Shown in pieces: positions 1-5,375 of a stretch of DNA of 6,730 nucleotides (within the stretch, counting starts at the first letter, position 1; each line of letters starts with the position of its first letter). The position numbers were made by a program, and so were the translations under genes. The DNA is taken from NCBI GenBank assembly GCA_009839535.1, contig VXPN01000349.1, positions 1 through 6,730 of the forward strand. Direction: 5' to 3'. The notes under the pieces were generated by a model, which was given only the letters and a program-made list of their open reading frames with translations, had not been told where the DNA came from and did not search any database. This stretch comes from Boseongicola sp. SB0662_bin_57. Its GTDB lineage: Bacteria > Pseudomonadota > Alphaproteobacteria > Rhodobacterales > Rhodobacteraceae.

Positions 1-2
1 GG

Positions 3-827
3 CGGGTCCGCGAGGCCCTGATCACGGCCTTCAACTTCGAATTCATCAACCAGACAATCAATGGCGAACTTCAGCCCCGCATCACGTCGTACTTTTCGAA
101 CTCGATCCTTGGCATGAGCAACGGGCCCGCCGAAGGCCGCGTGCGGGAATTCCTCGAGCCCTTTGCAACAGAGCTCCTGCCTGGCGCGCTTGAAGGCTAC
201 GAGCTTCCCGCCGGAGACGGCACCGAACGGAATCGAGAGAACCTGAGCGCCGCGCTTGCGCTCATGGACGAAGCCGGCTGGTCGCTTAGGGACGGCAAGT
301 TGACGAACGCGGCCGGCGATACCTTCGGCTTCGAAATTCTCCTTTCTTCCGGGGCAACCGAGACTCACCAGATCGTGGATATCTACTCGTCCGCGCTGGA
401 GCGCATGGGCGTCGACCTCGCCGTCACCACGGTGGACGCCGCCGAATTCAAGGAACGCACGAACAAGTTCGACTTCGACATGACGTGGTACGCGAGAGGC
501 ATGTCGCTCTCGCCCGGGAACGAGCAGAACCTCTACTGGAGTTCCGAAGCTGCGGATACAGAGGGGAGCCGGAACTGGATGGGAGTCCGGAGTCTTGCAG
601 TGGAGGCAATGATCGAGCGGCTCTTGACGTCCAGGAGCCAGGACGACTTCGTCGCCGCAACCAAGGCCCTTGACAGGGCCCTGACGACGGGACGCTACGT
701 GATTCCCATTTGGCATGTACCGGTCTCTCGGATCGCGCATTCAAGGCAGCTGCGATACCCGGACAGGCTGTCGATGTATGGGGACTGGATCGGGTTCCAG
801 CCCGATGTCTGGTGGTATGAGGAGTGA
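3..827 (+). CDS. YejA-type oligopeptide ABC transporter substrate-binding protein, C-terminal part (5' truncated by window edge)
   Basis: The frame is open from the left edge and ends in TGA at 825-827, giving 274 residues of the C-terminal half of an SBP_bac_5 (family 5) extracellular solute-binding protein. The stretches REALITAFNFEFIN, YFSNS, TERNRENLSAALALMDEAGW, GDTFGFEILL and especially MSLSPGNEQNLYWSS followed by GSRNWMG are typical of the YejA branch, which binds oligopeptides and microcin C-type peptides in the periplasm for the YejBEF permease/ATPase. YejA proteins are around 600 residues, so roughly the first half, including the signal peptide, lies outside the window. An ATG at 114 is internal and not the start, because the family similarity continues upstream of it. 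No permease or ATPase gene follows here, so partner genes, if present, must lie to the left. The exact substrate cannot be read from this fragment. Confidence 0.9.
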   Translation, partial: RVREALITAFNFEFINQTINGELQPRITSYFSNSILGMSNGPAEGRVREFLEPFATELLPGALEGYELPAGDGTERNRENLSAALALMDEAGWSLRDGKLTNAAGDTFGFEILLSSGATETHQIVDIYSSALERMGVDLAVTTVDAAEFKERTNKFDFDMTWYARGMSLSPGNEQNLYWSSEAADTEGSRNWMGVRSLAVEAMIERLLTSRSQDDFVAATKALDRALTTGRYVIPIWHVPVSRIAHSRQLRYPDRLSMYGDWIGFQPDVWWYEE

Positions 828-831
828 GGAA

Positions 832-951
832 GTGCGAAGGGTCATGCTGCTTGCAGTGCTTCTGCTGGGACTTGCCGCGTGCAATACGGTTGAAGGCATT
901 GGAAGCGACGTGTCGGCAAGTGCTCGCGCCATTGGCGACGCACTGACGTAG
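832..951 (+). CDS. Entericidin A/B-like small lipoprotein
   Basis: A 39-codon gene starting at GTG 832: an RR-containing n-region, a hydrophobic stretch (VMLLAVLLLGLAA), then the lipobox LAAC and the mature part CNTVEGIGSDVSASARAIGD. The CNTVEGxGxD start of the mature part is the hallmark of the entericidin family, small membrane-anchored lipoproteins first described as a bacteriolytic toxin/antidote pair (EcnA/EcnB) and common as single copies in alphaproteobacteria. Lipidation would be on Cys17. GTG 832 is chosen because an AGGAG at 820-824 sits 7 nt upstream and the resulting n-region is normal for the family. ATG 817 (44 aa, overlapping the yejA stop) and ATG 844 (35 aa, short n-region) are alternatives. 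The start lies only 4 nt after the preceding stop, so translation is probably coupled to the binding-protein gene. Function in this host is unknown. Confidence 0.8.
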   Translation: MRRVMLLAVLLLGLAACNTVEGIGSDVSASARAIGDALT

Positions 952-1066
952 GCGTCTTTCAGGCAAGTCGGTGCAAGCGCGGAAAGCCGGAGCGCGTTCC
1001 GTGTCGCCTTTGCTTGCGGTGGTCCGGATCACGGGAAAGAAGGAGTTCGGCGACAAGGGCGCATAC

Positions 1067-1150
1067 ATGGCGCGCATTGCGGTCAACGGCCTTGGCCGAA
1101 TTGGCAAACCGCGGCTCCAACGGCTCCTTGACGAGGAGCGCAGCAGCGAG
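1067..1150 (+). pseudogene. Remnant of glyceraldehyde-3-phosphate dehydrogenase gene (first ~25 codons)
   Basis: From ATG 1067 the frame reads MARIAVNGLGRIGKP followed by RLQRLLDEE. This is the N-terminal NAD-binding beta strand and glycine loop (NGxGRIG) of type I GAPDH, at the right distance from the start methionine. An AAGGG at 1055-1059 with 7 nt spacing is a plausible native ribosome site, so the upstream leader may also be preserved. After about residue 25 the resemblance stops: the expected second strand (VAxND) is absent, and the continuing frame, open to 1402, has no GAPDH features and runs out of frame into the downstream gene. The catalytic cysteine domain is missing. This looks like a deletion or recombination remnant. 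The 3' boundary given is where the similarity fades, not an observed junction. Confidence 0.6.
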
Positions 1151-1173
1151 ATCCTGACAGACACTGAACGAGC

Positions 1174-1281
1174 ACTGCCCATGCTCTTGACGATCAGGAA
1201 TGTGGCACTGTCTGCGCTAAGTTCGTCGGACCCACGGCCGCGCCATGCCCCACGCCGCGCCGTGAACATCCAATGGGCAGT
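1174..1281. repeat. 9-bp inverted repeat arms 90 bp apart
   Basis: ACTGCCCAT at 1174-1182 is the perfect reverse complement of ATGGGCAGT at 1273-1281. The arms are separated by 90 bp with no gene between them and lie just downstream of the GAPDH remnant. No target duplication is visible around them, and an arm pair this short can occur by chance. Confidence 0.25.
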
Positions 1282-1319
1282 CTCTTGCACATGCTGCAAA
1301 GGGGTGCCAACGATGGCAA

Positions 1320-1967
1320 ATGCCCATCAAGATCGACATCCTGAGCGACCCCATCTGCCCGTGGTGCTACATCGGCAAGATCAGTCTCGACCGCGCGCTT
1401 GAACTGCGTCCTGATCATCCGTTCCAAATTGAATGGCACCCGTTTCAGTTGAATCCCGACATGCCCCTCAGCGGCATGGAGCGAAAAGCCTATCTCGAAA
1501 AGAAGTTCGGCGGACGCGAGAACGCCAAGCAGGTCTACGATCGAATTGCCGATGCCGCAAAAGCCGCGGGACTGAAGCTTGATCTTGACGGAATCAAGCG
1601 AACACCAAACACGATTGACGCCCACCGCCTGATTCACTGGGCAGGTCTGGAAGGGCGCCAGACCGCGACCGTCACTCGCCTCTTCAAGGCGTATTTCGAG
1701 GAATGCAGGGACATTGGAGACCGTTCGGAACTGCTTGAGATCGCGGAAGCCGTCGGCATTGGTCACGCCGTGGCAGAACGGCTGCTTGGCAGCGATGCTG
1801 ACATCGAGGAAATGCGCACACGGGATGCGCATGCAAGGAAACGGGGTGTAGGCGGCGTGCCCACGTTCGTCGTCGCTGACCGCCACGTCGTTCAGGGTGC
1901 GCAGCCAAAAGACCTTTGGCTCAGAGTCATGGACGAGTTGTCCGAACAAGCCGAGTCGTCTTCGTGA
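1320..1967 (+). CDS. FrnE-like DsbA family thiol oxidoreductase
   Basis: A 215-residue protein that starts directly with the thioredoxin-fold strand IKIDILSDPICPWCYIGK. The redox motif Cys13-Pro-Trp-Cys16 is intact, and the conserved cis-proline loop GVGGVPTFVV lies near the C-terminus (Val180-Pro181), with the alpha-helical insertion between them as in FrnE and 2-hydroxychromene-2-carboxylate isomerase-like proteins. Length is normal for FrnE. There is no signal peptide, so it should act in the cytoplasm, where FrnE-type proteins have been linked to disulfide exchange and oxidative stress. HCCA isomerases usually lack the second cysteine, so the intact CPWC favours an oxidoreductase. ATG 1320 leaves almost no residues before the first strand, as usual for the family; the ribosome site is poor (AAGGGG at 1299-1304 is 15 nt away). 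The stop overlaps the start of the exporter gene, indicating an operon. The native substrate is unknown. Confidence 0.9.
   Translation: MPIKIDILSDPICPWCYIGKISLDRALELRPDHPFQIEWHPFQLNPDMPLSGMERKAYLEKKFGGRENAKQVYDRIADAAKAAGLKLDLDGIKRTPNTIDAHRLIHWAGLEGRQTATVTRLFKAYFEECRDIGDRSELLEIAEAVGIGHAVAERLLGSDADIEEMRTRDAHARKRGVGGVPTFVVADRHVVQGAQPKDLWLRVMDELSEQAESSS
1964..1967 (+). promoter_or_regulatory. GTGA stop/start overlap coupling the oxidoreductase and exporter genes
   Basis: The last codon TCG plus the stop TGA of the upstream gene contain the in-frame GTG of the exporter (G at 1964, stop 1965-1967). No strong Shine-Dalgarno sequence precedes it, so initiation probably depends on ribosomes terminating on the upstream gene. 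Confidence 0.65.
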
Positions 1968-3187
1968 GTGGAGCCAGCCGGGAAGAGGCCAATCGCGCGT
2001 CGATCACCGCGTCCCGTGCAGAACTCATCGCCATCATCGCCATGATGGCAGCAACGGTCGCATTTGCGACGGATGCCATGCTTCCCGCCTTTCCTGACAT
2101 CGGCGCGGACCTCAGTCCGCACGGCCCGAATCGTGCACAGCTTGTCGTGGCATCGTTCATGGTCGGGCTTGGCGTGGGGACGCTCTTTGCCGGACCGCTT
2201 TGCGACGCCTTTGGTCGCCAAGCCGTCACGATCGGCGGAACCGTGATCATCATCATCTTCGCGACGGTGTCGGCACTGGCCCAGAGCCTGGAGTTGCTGC
2301 TTCTTGCCCGGTGCCTGCAAGGCGTGGGATCGGCCGGACCGCGCGTTGCGAGCATGGCGATCGTGCGCGACCTGTTCCGGGGTCGCGAAATGGCACGAAT
2401 CCTGAGTTTTGTCATACTGGTGTTCACGCTCGCACCGGTGTTCGCCCCTTCGGTCGGATGGCTCCTCACCCAAGGATTCGGCTGGCGCTCGATCTTTGTC
2501 TCCTTTGCTGTCTTTTCGATCATGTCGACCGGCTGGCTGCTGCTCAGGCTGCCCGAAACCCTGTCCCGCGAAAACCGTCGGTCACTTCGCCTCCGAGAGC
2601 TTGTCGACGGCTTGCTGGAGGTCTTTTCGAATCGCCAGGTCATGCTGGCAATCGGCTGCCAGTCGCTGGTTTTCGCCGTGCTGATGTCGACATTGCTGTC
2701 CAGCCAGCAAGTCTTCGACAAGGTCTTCGACCGAGGCGCAGGCTTTCCGCTCTGGTTTGCGCTGATGGCGGCTCTTGCAGCAGGTGCAAGCGTGATGAAC
2801 GCTGCCATCGTGGTGCGTGCCGGGATGCGCAAGGTGGTCCGGGCCGCCCTGCTTGTTCACAGCAGCTTCACCGGCATATTCCTGCTAGCAATGATCACCG
2901 GCGTGCTACCGGCATCATGGCTGTTTCCGGTTGGATTTCTCTGGTGCACGTCGGTCTTTCAACTGGCGGGCTTCACGCTCGGAAACATCAATGCGATCGC
3001 CATGGAGCCAATGGGCCACATGGCCGGGCTTGCCGCATCCATCATCACTTCCGTCGCGACGATCGCGTCGATTGCGATTGCTGCGCCAATTGGCCAGGCG
3101 TTTGACGGAACCCTCGTGCCGCTGACGGCTGCAACTTTCGTTTTCACGGCGCTGGCCCTTCTGCTGGCGCACCGCCTTGAGGGATGA
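1964..3187 (+). CDS. Bcr/CflA-type MFS multidrug efflux transporter
   Basis: A 407-residue, highly hydrophobic protein with the segment pattern of a 12-TM DHA1 major facilitator in the inner membrane, expected to export drugs by proton antiport. Diagnostic stretches: TDAMLPAFP at residues 36-44 at the end of TM1 (Bcr/CflA TDxxLPAxP signature); motif A GPLCDAFGR at 77-85 in the TM2-TM3 loop; RCLQGVGSAG at 116-125 in TM4 (motif B region, with its arginine); and a motif-C-like segment FAPSVGWLL near 160-168 followed by GWR. GTG 1964 is chosen because it overlaps the upstream stop as GTGA, a standard coupling arrangement, and leaves a short hydrophilic N-terminus before TM1. A TTG at 1916 would add 16 unsupported residues inside the upstream gene. 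It is co-transcribed with the FrnE-like gene. The substrate cannot be predicted; Bcr/CflA members include bicyclomycin, chloramphenicol, sulfonamide and cysteine exporters. Confidence 0.9.
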   Translation: MSGASREEANRASITASRAELIAIIAMMAATVAFATDAMLPAFPDIGADLSPHGPNRAQLVVASFMVGLGVGTLFAGPLCDAFGRQAVTIGGTVIIIIFATVSALAQSLELLLLARCLQGVGSAGPRVASMAIVRDLFRGREMARILSFVILVFTLAPVFAPSVGWLLTQGFGWRSIFVSFAVFSIMSTGWLLLRLPETLSRENRRSLRLRELVDGLLEVFSNRQVMLAIGCQSLVFAVLMSTLLSSQQVFDKVFDRGAGFPLWFALMAALAAGASVMNAAIVVRAGMRKVVRAALLVHSSFTGIFLLAMITGVLPASWLFPVGFLWCTSVFQLAGFTLGNINAIAMEPMGHMAGLAASIITSVATIASIAIAAPIGQAFDGTLVPLTAATFVFTALALLLAHRLEG

Positions 3188-3470
3188 AAGCAGTCGCGCT
3201 TCATGTCCGGCATTCCGAATTGCGCGGACCCAGGCAGGCGGTCTGAGGACAGTTCCGGAAGGCGTCCGTCCGGCGAGCGCGGTCCGGCCCCGCAACCTGG
3301 CAGAAAGCGAAGAACCGGACCTGGAACCTCCTGCGTCACTTCATGATGTCGTGGAGCGGTTGATCGCCATCGGCCCGGACGCGCCCGCGGCGGCCGGCAT
3401 GCCTTGACGGCAAGACGGCTCCCCAGCCCTGCAAGCGCAGACGCCGCGCTGCATTCAGGCCAATGAGAGA
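3188..3470. other. Convergent intergenic region, no gene recognised
   Basis: This 283-bp stretch separates the plus-strand exporter from the minus-strand lipoprotein. A plus frame starting at TTG 3177 and ending at 3407 stays open, and its last 25 codons look coding-like, but it has no recognisable domain and no start signal, so I do not call it. The sequence is very GC-rich around 3370-3400 (GCGCCCGCGGCGGCCGGC). I see no strong GC stem followed by a T-run for terminating either convergent gene. Confidence 0.5.
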
Positions 3471-4058
3471 TCAGCCGGGAACAGCCGACCTGCCTGCCAA
3501 GCGCTGCCGTTTCTTCGCAAGCACCTTTTGCCGCTCTTCCCACTTGTAATCGGGATCTTCCATGACCGGCACAAAGGTAAGTGTGCCACCCAAACGCCAA
3601 GGATCAAGCACGATGCCACGTTCAAAACCGTCGCCCTTCCGACTTATGACCGCGGTGCTGTGTTCAATGCGCACCGGATTGAAGGCGTTCGCGATTGCCC
3701 TGTGGACCTCCAGCGTCTCCAGACGCTCGGCAAGCAAGCGCGCTTCCATGTCTTCGGCCCAGTGCCAGCAAAGGCCGCGTTCCTTGATGCCCAGATTCAC
3801 CTGCGTGTTGTGCCACAAAGGCGAACCCGTGATCCGGTAGGAAACGGCGAGCTCGCGTGCATGCTGGAGCGCAACCCGCGCCGCACGCTCGGCTTCCTCG
3901 GCGCTGACTCCAGGCCCGAGCGCGAGGATCATGCCTTCAAGCGATGCGATGTCGCTTTCGCTTGGCGGGCCATGTCGCTCAGGGTTGGCGCCGCAACCCC
4001 AAAGCGACAGCAGCGCCAGCAGGACCAAGAAGATTTTGAGGATTTGCAACACTCTCAT
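3471..4058 (-). CDS. Lipoprotein of unknown function with a putative Cys-His-Asp catalytic arrangement
   Basis: A 195-residue protein. Residues 1-21 are a signal peptide (MRVLQILKIFLVLLALLSLW then G), followed by Cys22, so it is probably a lipoprotein; the box LWGC is imperfect because of Trp at -2. The mature part begins with a helical region rich in Ala and Glu (about 50-72). It then carries RGLCWHWAEDM (Cys97-Trp98-His99), VRIEHSTAVI (His133) and GIVLDPWR (Asp152-Pro153-Trp154). The tail (about 172-190) is very basic. I recall uncharacterised proteobacterial proteins with the same GLCxHWA...EH...LDPWR pattern but know no assigned function. The Cys-His-Asp order matches papain-like/transglutaminase/NlpC-P60 folds; a catalytic role is inference. 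ATG 4058 is chosen because it begins the signal peptide; the frame stays open upstream to 4184 but that part is unlike any secretion signal. The gene stands alone, downstream of the transposon wreck. Confidence 0.75.
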   Translation of the reverse strand: MRVLQILKIFLVLLALLSLWGCGANPERHGPPSESDIASLEGMILALGPGVSAEEAERAARVALQHARELAVSYRITGSPLWHNTQVNLGIKERGLCWHWAEDMEARLLAERLETLEVHRAIANAFNPVRIEHSTAVISRKGDGFERGIVLDPWRLGGTLTFVPVMEDPDYKWEERQKVLAKKRQRLAGRSAVPG

Positions 4059-4159
4059 GCGAGCAGTCCCGCGCGGCCAGCCGCATTCAACGATATCCGT
4101 CCCGCAATCGGATGTCGAGCAATCCGCGGAGACCTGCACGTCTGTGCAAGGCATGCACA

Positions 4160-4319
4160 TCACGTTTGGTGTGACCTGACGCACGCGGGACAGCGCAGTT
4201 CAGAGAATTGCTGGCCAGCCAGTCTCCCGAATCTTAAGTTCGCATCAATCCTCTTCGCTCGCGCCGGGTTCCTTCTTCTTGCGAACCTCCTGACCGACGC
4301 AAGGATCTCGTCGGCAGAC
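4160..4319 (-). pseudogene. IS630-family transposase, extreme C-terminal fragment
   Basis: Read from 4319 down on the minus strand, in the frame set by the upstream fragment, the sequence gives SADEILASVRRFARR, the standard IS630 C-terminal motif (WxKSADxILAxVxRF). The frame then continues through basic residues (RNPARAKRIDANLRFGRLAG) to TGA at 4162-4160. That tail is longer than I would expect, so the native stop may have been lost and the last ~25 codons may be host sequence. The fragment is cut from its upstream part by the ISKra4-family element; its first nine bases (4319-4311) are the target duplication and also occur at the other side. Confidence 0.75.
4311..4319. repeat. Left copy of the 9-bp target site duplication TCGGCAGAC
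   Basis: TCGGCAGAC directly abuts the first base of the ISKra4-family element (GGGTGTGTCCGG). The identical nonamer abuts the right end at 5224-5232. A 9-bp duplication is consistent with what I recall for the ISKra4 subgroup. Restoring a single copy joins the two IS630 fragments in frame, which confirms it as the insertion site. Confidence 0.9.
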
Positions 4320-4337
4320 GGGTGTGTCCGGATTTAT
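4320..4337 (+). repeat. ISKra4-family left terminal inverted repeat
   Basis: GGGTGTGTCCGGATTTAT at the left end matches the reverse complement of the right end after allowing for three fewer TG units. GGGTGTG and TCCGGA are shared exactly; the following AT-rich bases are only partly conserved (ATTTATTCC against AAATTTTC). Confidence 0.75.
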
Positions 4338-4342
4338 TCCGC

Positions 4343-5080
4343 TCAGGCGGCCCGGCGCCAGTCAAAGAGGTCGGTCATCCGGTTGTTGAGCGAACGGCAC
4401 CTGAGCGCCATGATGCTGTTTGCGCCCTTCATTGACCATCGGGCGCCACCTTTCTTCATGCGCCCGCAGATCACCGACTTGCATCCTCCCTCGATGACCC
4501 CGGATCCCACCGGCATGCCCCTTGCCTGGCACTCGCCATAGCGCATTCTGTGGATGTTGCCGCGGAAGTAGCCGACGCATTTCGCGACCTCCTCGTGCCG
4601 CCTGGCGTGCCGCGACAGTTCCTGGATCACCGGCTCGACCGTGCCCACCTTGACGAGGGAGTTCAGCCGCTCGTAGCGCCTCTCTTCCTCCGCCGGATCC
4701 GGCTCCATGGCCCGGACCGCGGCCCTCTGGGTCTCCGGGACATGGAACTGGTCCAGGATGTACGTCACGTTTCCGTGGCCGAAGACCCTGTCCGCGGTGT
4801 TCTCGATCCATGCCGCGCCGTCCGAGACGATCACGATTTCCCGCGCGCCATGCGCCTCGCGCCGGAGACGCGCCTCGAAGGCGGACGTGCCGTGCTCGGG
4901 AGCGGCCGCACTGTCGATCGCCGCCGACTGCGTGACGCTCCCCGGCACCGTCGTCGGCTTGCCGGTCCTCGGATCCGGCGCCATCTCGTAGAGCCGCAGG
5001 AGCTTCGCCTCGCGCGTGCCCGCGTCCCGGAAGCGGGAAGCATCCCCGCCTTCGTCCTGAATGTCTGTCATCTGCTTCAA
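4343..5080 (-). CDS. ISKra4-family transposase, N-terminally truncated (probably inactive)
   Basis: A 245-codon frame from TTG 5080 to TGA 4345-4343 with the C-terminal catalytic half of an ISKra4-family DDE transposase. Recognisable blocks: AGTREAKLLRLYEM (20-33), GSVTQSAAIDSAAAPE (47-62), IVIVSDGAAWIEN with Asp87 as second catalytic Asp, ILDQFH (108-113), VGYFRGNIHRMRYGEC (169-184), VGSGVIEGGCKSVICGRMKK with Glu197 as catalytic Glu, and WSMKGANSIMALR. The first catalytic Asp, which lies in a DGTxVP-type motif before the AGTREAKL block, is absent together with the whole N-terminal domain. Residues 1-12 (MKQMTDIQDEGG) do not resemble the family, so the deletion junction is probably near 5045-5075. 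TTG 5080 is only the first possible start, and expression is doubtful. The family call is secure; activity is unlikely. Confidence 0.85.
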   Translation of the reverse strand: MKQMTDIQDEGGDASRFRDAGTREAKLLRLYEMAPDPRTGKPTTVPGSVTQSAAIDSAAAPEHGTSAFEARLRREAHGAREIVIVSDGAAWIENTADRVFGHGNVTYILDQFHVPETQRAAVRAMEPDPAEEERRYERLNSLVKVGTVEPVIQELSRHARRHEEVAKCVGYFRGNIHRMRYGECQARGMPVGSGVIEGGCKSVICGRMKKGGARWSMKGANSIMALRCRSLNNRMTDLFDWRRAA

Positions 5081-5205
5081 TCCTGCCTCGATTGTCCTCG
5101 TTGCCGGCAGGTCCGCGGCATCGTTGCCGCAGCCGCGCCGTTGAGGACATCAAGACAGCAGGCGAATCGCCGATCAAGCCTCGATCCGGGATTCCGTGAA
5201 AATTT

Positions 5206-5223
5206 CCGGACACACACACACCC
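5206..5223 (-). repeat. ISKra4-family right terminal inverted repeat with expanded TG tract
   Basis: Read inward on the minus strand: GGGTGTGTGTGTGTCCGG. It equals the left end except that the TG unit is present five times instead of two, a 6-nt length difference within an otherwise conserved end. This is easily explained by replication slippage. Confidence 0.75.
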
Positions 5224-5232
5224 TCGGCAGAC
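5224..5232. repeat. Right copy of the 9-bp target site duplication TCGGCAGAC
   Basis: It is identical to 4311-4319 and directly abuts the last base of the ISKra4-family element (...CACACCC). It encodes part of the IS630 WVKSA motif on the minus strand. Confidence 0.9.
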
Positions 5233-5375
5233 TTGACCCACCTGCAGGGCTTCGGGCTCTCGTTGTGCGCGTCGATCAATGACACGAAGTCCGTCTTGAG
5301 TTCAGCGACCGAGCGATGTGCGCCCCGTTGCAGCTTCATCCTGGTCAGTTCCGCGAACCAGCGCTCGACATGGTT
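5224..5375 (-). pseudogene. IS630-family transposase, C-terminal catalytic fragment
   Basis: From 5375 down the minus strand reads NHVERWFAELTRMKLQRGAH, then RSVAELKTDFVSLIDAHN and ESPKPCRWVKSA. This is the last part of the IS630 DDE domain; the Glu of NHVERWF is the third catalytic acid. It is followed by the family's conserved basic region and the PKPxRWxKSA block. The expected SASWL just before NHVER is reduced to AS, which marks the internal deletion junction at about 5375-5381. The frame runs into the ISKra4-family element at 5223 and continues there out of frame and without meaning; its true continuation is at 4319. Confidence 0.85.

Larger units (their letters stand above)
952..1319 (+). 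other. 368-bp region without an intact gene; holds a GAPDH 5' stub and one long-range inverted repeat
   Basis: Between the entericidin-like gene and the DsbA-family gene I find no intact gene on either strand. The only recognisable coding content is the start of a glyceraldehyde-3-phosphate dehydrogenase gene (separate entry). The later part contains two 9-bp inverted arms, ACTGCCCAT at 1174-1182 and ATGGGCAGT at 1273-1281. No convincing sigma70 promoter was found for the downstream operon, although one must lie here if that operon is expressed on its own. The long minus-strand frame through this region continues antisense through the genes on both sides and has no recognisable domain, so it was discarded. 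Confidence 0.6.
4320..5223 (-). mobile_element. ISKra4-family insertion sequence, 904-bp internally deleted derivative with both ends intact
   Basis: The limits are defined by the 9-bp duplication on both sides and by inverted ends: left GGGTGTGTCCGGATTTATTCC from 4320, right (read inward on the minus strand from 5223) GGGTGTGTGTGTGTCCGGA. The ends differ by the number of TG units (2 on the left, 5 on the right). The element carries one minus-strand transposase frame ending 23 nt inside the left end. Full-length ISKra4-family elements are clearly longer than 904 bp and encode transposases of more than 400 residues, so the 5' part has been lost. About 140 bp between the transposase frame and the right end hold no recognised coding sequence; they include the small palindrome GGCGAATCGCC at 5161-5171. 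With both ends present it could in principle be mobilised by a full-length relative. Confidence 0.85.

Noticed and set aside
1187..1220. Possible sigma70 promoter with TTGACG at 1187-1192
   Set aside because: No acceptable -10 hexamer occurs at 16-18 nt spacing; the nearest candidate (GCTAAG) is 22 nt away.
448..1299. 283-codon minus-strand frame, and 251-codon minus-strand frame at 1194-1949
   Set aside because: They are antisense to the YejA-type gene and the FrnE-like gene respectively, with no recognisable domain or start signals.
2200..3105. 301-codon plus-strand frame inside the exporter gene, and 301-codon minus-strand frame at 1927-2832
   Set aside because: Both are Arg/Pro/Ser-rich shadow frames of a GC-rich membrane-protein gene whose true frame shows clear MFS motifs.
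3177..3407. 76-codon plus frame following the exporter
   Set aside because: It has a TTG start overlapping the exporter end and no ribosome site or family resemblance. Its last part (LHDVVERLIAIGPDAPAAAG) looks somewhat coding, so it may be a gene remnant, but evidence is too weak to call.
3528..4541. 337-codon plus-strand frame
   Set aside because: It runs antisense through the lipoprotein gene, the IS630 remnant and across the ISKra4 boundary. It has no domain and starts without a ribosome site, and the minus-strand genes explain the open frame.
4362..5339. 325-codon minus-strand frame that looks like one long protein
   Set aside because: Its first ~38 codons are the IS630 C-terminal fragment; from 5223 on it crosses into the ISKra4-family element and is the wrong frame of that transposase (Arg/Gly-rich, no motifs). 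It is an accidental fusion.
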